From: Acidobacteriota bacterium
GTDB lineage: Bacteria > Acidobacteriota > Blastocatellia > RBC074
Assembly (NCBI GenBank): GCA_022614735.1
Contig: JAKEHZ010000079.1
Coordinates: 1-6,896, forward strand
Length of the DNA stretch: 6,896 nucleotides
Reading direction: 5' to 3'
Shown in pieces: positions 1 through 5,157 of the stretch. Position numbers and translations under genes: made by a program. The notes beneath the pieces are model-generated. The model did no database searches. It saw nothing but the letters and a program-made list of their open reading frames with translations, and was not told the origin of the DNA. Position 1 is the first letter of the stretch. Each line of letters begins with the position of its first letter.

Positions 1-8
1 ACTGATTT

Positions 9-503
9 CTACATCTGATCGATCACCTGCAATACATCCTGGCTGTGAGATTCAGTTTTCACCTTCTTGAAGATGTGCGCGATCCTACCTTGTTCATCAA
101 TGACATAGGTCATTCGCAGGACGCCCATAAACTTCTTTCCGTACATGCTTTTCTCGCCCCACGCGCCATACTGCTGCATCATTTCATGATCGGGATCGGA
201 AAGCAGGGTGAAGGGCAGGGAATATTTTTCAGTGAACTTCTGATGCGAATTTTGATCGTCACCGCTGACGCCGATCACCTCGACGCCGCGTTTCTTGAGT
301 TGCGCAAAATCGTCACGAAATCCGCAGGCTTCCTTGGTACACCCCGGCGTCATATCTTTCGGGTAGAAGTAGAGCACGACTTTCTTGCCTTTGTAGTCAG
401 AAAGCTTGACGGTTTTGCCTTCCGTGTTCTTCAGGCTGAAGGCGGGGGCCTTATCGCCGACCTTGAGTTCTTTCGATTCAGCAGCGACTGGCTTACTCGG
501 CAC
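9..503 (-). CDS. bcp: Thioredoxin-dependent thiol peroxidase, Bcp/PrxQ-type peroxiredoxin
   Basis: This 164-aa protein is a cytoplasmic peroxiredoxin that should reduce hydrogen peroxide and organic hydroperoxides, with thioredoxin as the usual electron donor of the family. A single AhpC/TSA-type thioredoxin fold runs from about residue 14 to the end. The active site TPGCTKEAC holds the peroxidatic Cys55 and, five residues later, Cys60, the resolving-cysteine spacing of the PrxQ/Bcp class. Thr52 and Arg130 (in GVLRMTYVID) match the conserved catalytic Thr and Arg. The length is slightly above the usual 150-160 aa because of a short charged N-terminal tail, and there is no signal peptide. The start is GTG at 503, chosen because a strong AAGGAGG lies 9 nt upstream. 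The gene ends in TAG at 9-11, so it is complete. It is last in the minus-strand cluster, 78 nt after the SDR gene, and its own strong ribosome site suggests efficient independent translation. Family assignment is secure; substrate range is inferred. Confidence 0.95.
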   Translation of the reverse strand: MPSKPVAAESKELKVGDKAPAFSLKNTEGKTVKLSDYKGKKVVLYFYPKDMTPGCTKEACGFRDDFAQLKKRGVEVIGVSGDDQNSHQKFTEKYSLPFTLLSDPDHEMMQQYGAWGEKSMYGKKFMGVLRMTYVIDEQGRIAHIFKKVKTESHSQDVLQVIDQM

Positions 504-519
504 GGTTTATATCCTCCTT
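504..519 (-). promoter_or_regulatory. Shine-Dalgarno site that fixes the bcp GTG start
   Basis: On the minus strand AAGGAGG (519-513) is followed by nine A/T-rich bases and then GTG at 503. No ATG lies at a workable distance, so this near-consensus site is the reason for choosing the GTG start. Confidence 0.8.
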
Positions 520-563
520 GAGTTTGTTGTAGCAGTAGAGAGGTGAGGAGAGAATACGAAACA

Positions 564-581
564 ACAACTGAAAACTGTTTT
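564..581 (-). repeat. Solo fragment of the CAGTTTT palindromic element
   Basis: Read on the minus strand this is AAAACAGTTTTCAGTTGT, starting directly after the SDR stop codon TGA (584-582). It matches the outer end of the large element at 3926-4113 (AAACAGTTTTCAG, then CAGTTGT next to the core), with the intervening heptamers collapsed and no core present. It could be a remnant of an excised element, an unexpanded seed site or chance similarity. The exact 18-base match to a collapsed arm makes chance less likely. Confidence 0.55.
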
Positions 582-1361
582 TCACGACAGGCCGAAACCT
601 GACGAAACCATTATCACCTCACCCGTGATGCTGTCGCTTTCGCTCGATGCCAGAAATACCGCGGTAGCCGCGACATGGTCAGGTTCGACGAAACGTTCGA
701 GCGCGAGTCTCAGGGTGTAATCGCGTGTGACATCTTCGATAGGGCGGTCTGACTGTGCAGCCCGCCGGCGGATCACCTCGTCCATTCGGTCGCCGCGCAC
801 AGGACCGGGTGAGATCGTATTGACCTGAATGTTGAACCGTCCCCACTCGGCCGCCAGCGTCTGACTCAACCCGATCATCCCCCACTTCGAAACGGAATAA
901 GGACTGCGAAGAGGGTACCCTTTGTGGCCGGCAACAGAGGCAATGTTGATAATCTTTCCCTGTCTTCTTTCAGCCATCAGCGGTAAGACGGCCTTCGCGC
1001 AGAGAAAAGCGCCGGTCAGGTTCACCGCAATCGTCTGATCCCAGTCTTCGCGTTTGATTTCGGTCACGTTCGCCGTCGGACCGATGATGCCGGCATTGTT
1101 TACCAACACGTCAATGTTCCCGAACTCATTTAAACTTGTCGCAACCATGCTTTCGATTGCTGCCTCGTCGGAAACATCACATTTGATGGCAATCGCTTGA
1201 TGCCCGTTTGCCCGAATTTCGGCTGCTGTCGAATTGATGGCTGATTCCGTCGTGCCGCTGACGACGATGTGCGCGCCTTCGCGCGAGAATGCCAGCGCCA
1301 TATCGCGCCCCAACCCGCGGCCACCTCCAGTGATGATGCAAACACGATCTTTGAGTCTCAT
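582..1361 (-). CDS. Short-chain dehydrogenase/reductase (classical SDR, FabG-like)
   Basis: This 259-aa protein is a complete classical SDR, an NAD(P)-dependent oxidoreductase acting on an alcohol or ketone that the sequence does not reveal. The Rossmann fold shows TGGGRGLG (residues 11-18) for cofactor binding, Asp62 in CDVSD, NNAG (88-91), and the catalytic tetrad Asn114, Ser142, Tyr155 and Lys159 in YSVSK. PGPVRG (185-190) marks the stretch before the substrate loop. The end of beta-strand 2 (VSGTTES) has no acidic residue, which argues mildly for NADP(H) over NAD(H). The C-terminus reads ITGEVIMVSSGF where family members usually have a GG near VDGG, a small deviation. The ATG start at 1361 has no Shine-Dalgarno; an A/T-rich 15-nt leader separates it from the TPR stop codon, so translation may be coupled or leader-driven. 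The product is soluble. FabG itself is unlikely to be specified, because no fatty-acid synthesis genes are nearby. Confidence 0.93.
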   Translation of the reverse strand: MRLKDRVCIITGGGRGLGRDMALAFSREGAHIVVSGTTESAINSTAAEIRANGHQAIAIKCDVSDEAAIESMVATSLNEFGNIDVLVNNAGIIGPTANVTEIKREDWDQTIAVNLTGAFLCAKAVLPLMAERRQGKIINIASVAGHKGYPLRSPYSVSKWGMIGLSQTLAAEWGRFNIQVNTISPGPVRGDRMDEVIRRRAAQSDRPIEDVTRDYTLRLALERFVEPDHVAATAVFLASSESDSITGEVIMVSSGFGLS

Positions 1362-1376
1362 TTGTTTTAATTGAAT

Positions 1377-2627
1377 TTATTTTTGGGCGTTTTTTTCGAG
1401 ACGACCGAGCTCGACCAGCGCCAGCGGATACTCGACGAAACGTTTATTGCCATTCTCCTTCACCCATTGAAGGTGAGGAAGCGCCTCTTCACGTTTGCCT
1501 TGTTGAAGAAGGTCGACGCCAAGATATGCGCGAGCCTCGGTCATCCGATCGTTATCTATCGCTAAATCGAGGATTGCCTGAACAGTGCTCTCACGCTTGA
1601 GGTACTTGATGATTGGAAATGGCCAGGCCATTATATCGAGGCGTTTAGGCGCCTGGTCGAGCAGAATCTGCGCCTCGGCTTCAAGTCCCGCCCTGCGATA
1701 ACCCAATACTGCAATAATGACCATAAACTGCGAGTTTTCGCCATTCCAGTTTGTCATATCGAGAAATGCCTTCGCATCCTTCGCAGCTGCTTCGCTCCGG
1801 CCAAGATAGAAATTGTTGAGAGCGCGATTGCGATATGCGGGTGGGAATTTCGGTGCAATGCGGATCACCTGCGATAGGGCTTCGACAGACTCTTCGTACC
1901 GGCCAATCTGTGATAACCAGCTCCCAAGATTGATATAGGCATTGGCGAAATTGGGCGAAATGCGCACAGCCTGTTGAACGAGCGCGATACCCTCTTCTTG
2001 ACGTCCCTGCCGGAAAAGGGCAATTCCAAGGCCGTTCAACGAATTGGCATCATCCGGCCTTATCCGTAGCGCTTCTTTGAAAGCCTTCTCTGACTCGGCA
2101 AACTTACCCATTTGACCATGGAGTGTCCCAAGGTTCACATACGCTCTCAGATAGTTGGGATCGAGCAGTATCGCCTGTGAATAAGCTTCGACTGCCTCGG
2201 CGTAACGTCGCATGGCGAGATTAACGTTGCCCAGGCCGAAATGTGCGAGAGCGGATTTCGGATCGATCTTGACTGCCTGATTTGCCTCTGTCAGCGCTTC
2301 CTGCGGTCGGCGCAGATTGAGCAACGCATTGCTAAGCTCAACGCGCGCCATGATCGAATCCGGCTGCAGCTCGATCATCCGTTTGATCGCCGGGATGGCA
2401 TCTTCAAATTGTCTCGCCTGAAGCAGGGCTCTGGCTTGTTCAAGGAGAGCCTGAAATTCGCTCTTTGGTTGAACATCTGTCTTGGGCGAGGGGGGAGGAG
2501 GCTGTGGCGGGGGAGGAGGATTTTGCGCGACCGCCAGTGTGGTCAGTGTAGTTTGAAAAGAGATTGCTAAGGCGAAGAAGAATACAGACAAATCCATACG
2601 GAAATTGGCCAGATCAGGCATTTTCAT
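1377..2627 (-). CDS. Secreted tetratricopeptide-repeat protein
   Basis: This exported TPR scaffold protein is about 416 aa from the chosen start. Residues 1-34 form a Sec signal peptide (hydrophobic core VFFFALAISF, likely cut after AVA before Gln35). A proline-rich linker (about 37-47) follows, then roughly seven consecutive 34-residue TPR units (about 56-292) with typical endings such as KIDPKS, LLDPNY, RIRPDD and RISPNF. The C-terminal 110 residues are a further helical region (AWPFPIIKYL, then EARAYLGVDLL and a final GKREEALPHL helix pair) resembling the distal part of NlpI-type TPR proteins. TPRs bind partner proteins; the partner here is unknown. The frame stays open to a TTG at 2705, but that would overlap the upstream gene. 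ATG 2627 has GGAGG 4 nt upstream and places the signal peptide near the N-terminus; ATG 2621 is an alternative. The gene lies 52 nt after the upstream secreted-protein gene, so co-transcription is likely. Confidence 0.88.
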   Translation of the reverse strand: MKMPDLANFRMDLSVFFFALAISFQTTLTTLAVAQNPPPPPQPPPPSPKTDVQPKSEFQALLEQARALLQARQFEDAIPAIKRMIELQPDSIMARVELSNALLNLRRPQEALTEANQAVKIDPKSALAHFGLGNVNLAMRRYAEAVEAYSQAILLDPNYLRAYVNLGTLHGQMGKFAESEKAFKEALRIRPDDANSLNGLGIALFRQGRQEEGIALVQQAVRISPNFANAYINLGSWLSQIGRYEESVEALSQVIRIAPKFPPAYRNRALNNFYLGRSEAAAKDAKAFLDMTNWNGENSQFMVIIAVLGYRRAGLEAEAQILLDQAPKRLDIMAWPFPIIKYLKRESTVQAILDLAIDNDRMTEARAYLGVDLLQQGKREEALPHLQWVKENGNKRFVEYPLALVELGRLEKNAQK

Positions 2628-2636
2628 GCTGCCTCC
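2628..2636 (-). promoter_or_regulatory. Shine-Dalgarno site supporting the 2627 start of the TPR gene
   Basis: The minus strand reads GGAGGCAGC directly before ATG 2627, with GGAGG at 2636-2632. The same site lies 10 nt before a second in-frame ATG at 2621. It favours these starts over the upstream TTG at 2705, which lies inside the preceding gene. Confidence 0.7.
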
Positions 2637-2679
2637 GTATTGTTCGGGTCTCGCCGTATTGGGATGAAAGCTTGGATCT

Positions 2680-3354
2680 CTATTCGACGACGAGCGCTTT
2701 TTCAAGCTTTAGTCGGATGATCGTATTTGGATCAAGTCGCACTTCCTTGCCTTTGGTTAGGATTACTCCCGCCGCCGCGCTGCCTCCGAGGACTGCCGCG
2801 CCAGCGGCGCCGCCACCGCTGCTGATACCGCCGCCACGGGGACCGTCTTTTATACTCGAAAGAATGATGATTGATGCGCCTATCCCGCCAATGCCTGCTG
2901 CTGTGCCTACGTTCGTCAAGATTTTGCCGCCATCAGTGCCGCCTTTGAGTGTGCCTTCGCTGTCGCCCTTCACCTTTTCATCGCGCGTGAAGTCGGAAGC
3001 GGATTTAACTGCCGCATAAAGCTTTTGTTCGGAGCCGTCAATCCGCACTCGTTCGAATGTGATGTGCAGTTGCCCGCCTTTGAATGGACGCCCTGCGGGT
3101 TGCGCCAGTGTCACACGCCCGATGAATTCAGTGCCCTCGCGCAGCAATTTGTAACCGTCGATAACAATATCTCGACGCAGTGTGGCGATGACCTCGTCGC
3201 CCGGCTCGTTCAATTTCGAGCTGAGCGGCTCTTTCAGAGTCAATTGAATTTCAGTTCCCTCGGGAATGAACGCGCCCTGTTCGCGTGACTGTCCGTAGCT
3301 GACAGAGCACATGAGAGTGATCAGGCAGATTAACGGAAGGACTCCTCTCAGCAT
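2680..3354 (-). CDS. Secreted VirB10/TrbI-like beta-domain protein with Gly/Ala-rich insert, function unknown
   Basis: This 224-aa exported protein has no firm functional assignment. Residues 1-21 are a Sec signal peptide (LPLICLITLMCSVSYG, likely cut before Gln22); Cys16 is not in a good lipobox. Residues 29-118 are beta-rich and follow a pattern also seen in VirB10/TrbI C-terminal domains: IPEGTEIQLTLKEPLSSKL, a strand pair, LLREGTEFIGRV, then GGQLHITFERVRIDG. After a charged stretch (122-143) comes a Gly/Ala-rich, glycine-zipper-like segment (about 149-200) that could insert in or pack against a membrane. The final part, KEVRLDPNTIIRLKLEKAL, returns to the beta pattern. It is far shorter than a true VirB10, and no type IV secretion genes are nearby, so a conjugation role is not implied. 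ATG 3354 is supported by AAGGAGGT 6 nt upstream. It is first in the minus-strand cluster and probably shares a transcript with the TPR gene. An envelope structural role is inference. Confidence 0.8.
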   Translation of the reverse strand: MLRGVLPLICLITLMCSVSYGQSREQGAFIPEGTEIQLTLKEPLSSKLNEPGDEVIATLRRDIVIDGYKLLREGTEFIGRVTLAQPAGRPFKGGQLHITFERVRIDGSEQKLYAAVKSASDFTRDEKVKGDSEGTLKGGTDGGKILTNVGTAAGIGGIGASIIILSSIKDGPRGGGISSGGGAAGAAVLGGSAAAGVILTKGKEVRLDPNTIIRLKLEKALVVE

Positions 3355-3549
3355 TGCGAAACCTCCTTGCTGATTTTATTTGTGACTTGATCAAAATAAC
3401 ACGGTACTTTATCAGGCTCGAGTATGGTACTCCTGTCAGAGATGTGTAGCAAGCATGCTCCCGGCGCGGCATCCAGTGATTGATTTTCGATTCGGGTCTT
3501 GCTCTAATTGTCTCATCGATTCGCAACCAGGCACCCAGATCAGGTTCAA
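3355..3549. promoter_or_regulatory. Divergent intergenic region with two promoters expected
   Basis: These 195 bp separate the outward-reading VirB10-like and DUF2203 genes and must contain both promoters. The plus-strand promoter is listed separately. On the minus strand, TTGCTA and TACCAT with 17 nt between them form a weak sigma70-like pair. A small inverted repeat, GAGTA-TGG-TACTC (3420-3432), overlaps that TACCAT and could be an operator. An 8-bp palindrome TTGATCAA (3387-3394) also lies here. None of the minus-strand assignments is strong. Confidence 0.4.
3480..3508 (+). promoter_or_regulatory. Probable sigma70-type promoter of the DUF2203 gene
   Basis: TTGATT (3480-3485) and TCTAAT (3503-3508) are separated by exactly 17 nt. 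They match TTGACA at four of six and TATAAT at five of six positions. Transcription would begin near 3515, giving a leader of about 35 nt to ATG 3550. The -10 box overlaps the alternative TTG start at 3508, which supports the ATG. Confidence 0.5.
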
Positions 3550-3924
3550 ATGAGATTATTTACACTCGAAGAAGCGAACGCCCTGTTACCCGAAATACGC
3601 CGGCTATTCCAGCAGATCGATAAAGCTCGCGCGATTCTCCGGCGACTGGAGCCTGAAGTGAAGCTTGCAAGCGAGCGTGCAAATGAAGGTGGCGGCGGCA
3701 CAGTCTTTGGCATGCAGTACGCGACCGCACTCTCCGATTTCCTGGAAAACATCCAGGAGATTCTCAGCTACGGCGTTGAAATCAAAGATTTCGATAGCGG
3801 CCTCTGCGATTTTCCACACGAGCGTGATGGGAAGATAGTCTACCTTTGCTGGAAACGGGGCGAAGAGCGCATCGATTGGTGGCACGATCTGGACGCCGGA
3901 TTCGCCGGACGTCAGCCCCTCTAA
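3550..3924 (+). CDS. DUF2203 family protein
   Basis: This 124-aa protein has the full signature of the DUF2203 family, whose biochemical role I do not know. The N-terminus RLFTLEEANALLPEIRRLF is the typical opening helix, followed by a long helical region (about 14-75) with a short GGGG turn (47-50). The conserved C-terminal block runs GVEIKDFDSGLCDFP, then KIVYLCWKRGEERIDWWHDL and a final GFAGRQPL. The Trp, His and Asp of the WWHDL segment and Cys100 are candidate functional residues. There is no signal peptide or membrane segment, so the protein is cytoplasmic. The frame is open to a TTG at 3508, but that would add 14 unconserved residues and overlaps the probable -10 box. ATG 3550 has only a weak AGG about 5 nt upstream. 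The gene stands alone, and its natural C-terminus ends 1 nt before the palindromic element, so insertion there has not truncated it. Confidence 0.88.
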   Translation: MRLFTLEEANALLPEIRRLFQQIDKARAILRRLEPEVKLASERANEGGGGTVFGMQYATALSDFLENIQEILSYGVEIKDFDSGLCDFPHERDGKIVYLCWKRGEERIDWWHDLDAGFAGRQPL

Positions 3925-3925
3925 A

Positions 3926-4113
3926 CAGTTTTCAGTTTTCAGTTTTCAGTTGTAACTATTCAGCCGGGGGTGCAGTACGGGGGGCGTCAGCGACCTGAGT
4001 CTCGGCATGAGACCGTTTTATCAAGGCTCAGGTCGCTGACGCCCCCGTACTGCACCCCCGGCTGAATAGTTACAACTGAAAACTGAAAACTGAAAACTGA
4101 AAACTGAAAACTG
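3926..4113. repeat. Large palindromic element A: CAGTTTT arrays around a GC-rich hairpin core
   Basis: The plus strand has three full CAGTTTT units (3926-3946), then a 17-nt segment (3947-3963, CAGTTGTAACTATTCAG), a GC-rich arm (3964-3999), a 27-nt unpaired centre (4000-4026), the complementary arm (4027-4061), the exact complement of the 17-nt segment (4062-4078) and five AAAACTG units (4079-4113). Paired length is about 73 bp, broken only by one extra G in the left arm (six G versus five C at 4042-4046). It fills nearly the whole gap between two convergent genes, beginning 1 nt after the DUF2203 stop and ending 2 nt from the phosphodiesterase stop. The unequal heptamer counts (3 versus 5) imply repeat slippage. 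It contains no transposase. It may act as a bidirectional transcription barrier or RNA 3' stabiliser, but the heptamers do not make a canonical U-tract after the stem. Confidence 0.93.
3964..4061. repeat. Conserved 98-bp core of element A
   Basis: The arm begins CCGGGGGTGCAGTACGGGG and ends GCGACCTGAG; its partner begins CTCAGGTCGC and ends ACTGCACCCCCGG. The asymmetric centre contains a small internal stem on the minus strand, CGGT-CTCAT-GCCG, with one G-T wobble. The reverse complement of this core matches the core at 6798-6896 with one indel and about four substitutions, so the core is a discrete repeat unit inside the heptamer arrays. Confidence 0.9.
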
Positions 4114-4115
4114 TT

Positions 4116-5087
4116 TTACTGGCGCGGGAACTGATCAGGATTGTCGGTGAACAGGGCATCCACCCCGAGTTTATAGAGAAAATAATTCATCTCCTCGCGG
4201 ACATCCTTGAAGCGCCCGGTGGAACTCGATCTGAAAGTATAGGGTGTCACGGTCAATCCTGCATCGTGCGCCAATTTGACTATCATCGGCTCTCGTTCAA
4301 CCAATCCTTTTGCTGGGCCAATTCCATTGGCGAATTCCCTCACTCGCTTCATGCCTTCAACTGACAGCCACTTATTTTGGGGATCGGCATGGATAAGAAG
4401 CACGAGCGGCAGTGTTGTCTTCAACTCAAATCTCATCTTCCGCAGGCTTTCCGGGCTGAATGATTGAATGATGACGGGCGTCTTCGGCTCAGCGGATGGC
4501 AGATCGAGTTTGTTTTTATTCAAATTCTCGATCAACAGTTTTTCCATATCGAGGCCCCGCTTGAGGTAAACTTCCGGAGCCTTAGTCTCGGGATATAGCC
4601 CGGCTTTGCCGCGGACCAGGTCGATCGCCTCCTGCCAGGTCGGGACTTTCGCGCCTCTGAACTTCTCGCTAAACCATGAACCGGCGTCAAGCTTTTTGAT
4701 CTCCCCGAGGGTGAAATCAGAAACATACCAGTGTTTTGCCGGCCGGCTACCGGAAGGCTGGTCTTCGCTTACATCATTGCGGAAACGGTCAGGGAAAACG
4801 TCTTCGACGTTTGTCGTTCGCTCCAGCGTCAGGTCATGCAGGCAAACGAGCACACCGTCCCTGGTCACCTGCAAATCCTGCTCAACATAATCTGCCCCTT
4901 GCTCGATGGCCAGGCGATAGGCTTCGAGCGTATGTTCGGGTGCGTATGCCGATGCCCCTCGATGCGCGACGAGCATCTTTTTGACAGACTCCTTTGCGGT
5001 TGATTGGATTGGAGAAATTAGTGAAACGATGATGAACAATGATAAGCAGAGAACGAACAGATAAATATGGCTGACTGACCGCTGCAT
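4116..5087 (-). CDS. Periplasmic glycerophosphodiester phosphodiesterase, GlpQ-like
   Basis: This 323-aa protein should hydrolyse glycerophosphodiesters from phospholipid turnover to sn-glycerol 3-phosphate and an alcohol, outside the cytoplasm. Residues 1-30 are a signal peptide (LFVLCLSLFIIVSLISPI). The GDPD TIM-barrel follows with all expected catalytic positions: His42-Arg43 in AHRGASAYAPEHT, metal ligands Glu69 and Asp71 in EQDLQVTRDG, general acid/base His84 in LHD, and Glu167 with Lys169 in YPETKAP. The insertion between His84 and Glu167, with TNVEDVFPDRF and SDFTLGEIKKL, is typical of the GlpQ group rather than short cytoplasmic UgpQ enzymes. The C-terminus GVDALFTDNPDQF is the normal family ending. 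ATG 5087 has GGGAGG 5 nt upstream. No glp transport or glycerol kinase gene is adjacent, so use of the product as a carbon or phosphate source is inferred. It is divergent from the FHA-protease gene and convergent with DUF2203. Confidence 0.94.
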   Translation of the reverse strand: MQRSVSHIYLFVLCLSLFIIVSLISPIQSTAKESVKKMLVAHRGASAYAPEHTLEAYRLAIEQGADYVEQDLQVTRDGVLVCLHDLTLERTTNVEDVFPDRFRNDVSEDQPSGSRPAKHWYVSDFTLGEIKKLDAGSWFSEKFRGAKVPTWQEAIDLVRGKAGLYPETKAPEVYLKRGLDMEKLLIENLNKNKLDLPSAEPKTPVIIQSFSPESLRKMRFELKTTLPLVLLIHADPQNKWLSVEGMKRVREFANGIGPAKGLVEREPMIVKLAHDAGLTVTPYTFRSSSTGRFKDVREEMNYFLYKLGVDALFTDNPDQFPRQ

Positions 5088-5157
5088 TTTTTCCTCCCGA
5101 TGTGTTATTGTTTTCTCCTACTCCCCCCGATTGTAATTCGAATAAGAGAGTAGTCCG
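5088..5157. promoter_or_regulatory. Divergent 70-bp promoter region between the phosphodiesterase and protease genes
   Basis: Both flanking genes start outward from this short gap, so two promoters should overlap here. On the minus strand TACAAT is a five-of-six match to a -10 box, but I find no good -35. On the plus strand TTGTTT and TTGTAA with 17 nt between them are only a weak pair. A run of six C just before them is conspicuous. The protease gene has only a weak purine-rich AAGAGAG as ribosome site. Confidence 0.4.

Noticed and set aside
45..521. Long open frame on the plus strand opposite bcp
   Set aside because: It is antisense to a gene with clear peroxiredoxin motifs, shows no family signature and has no ribosome site; it is a codon-bias shadow.
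2628..2705. N-terminal extension of the TPR protein from TTG 2705
   Set aside because: It overlaps the upstream gene, has a rare start codon and would bury the signal peptide 26 residues inside. ATG 2627 with GGAGG is better.
2564..3019. 151-aa plus-strand open frame rich in proline
   Set aside because: It is antisense to the TPR and VirB10-like genes. The proline-rich stretch is the complement of the Gly-rich insert, not a real protein.
2680..3354. Conjugation or type IV secretion component
   Set aside because: The resemblance is limited to a beta domain, the protein is much shorter than VirB10 and no other vir/trb genes are present.
3381..3402. CRP-like TGTGA...CAC motif in the divergent gap
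   Set aside because: The half-site spacing is too long and the second half lacks the TCACA consensus; only the small palindrome TTGATCAA remains.
3508..3549. N-terminal extension of the DUF2203 protein from TTG 3508
   Set aside because: The 14 extra residues lie before the conserved family N-terminus, and the TTG overlaps a probable -10 box.
3926..4113. CRISPR array
   Set aside because: The 7-bp units are contiguous with no spacers, the structure is an inverted repeat, and no cas gene is present.
3926..4113. Insertion sequence or classical MITE with target-site duplication
   Set aside because: I find no transposase and no clear direct repeat flanking the arrays. A mobile origin stays a hypothesis only.
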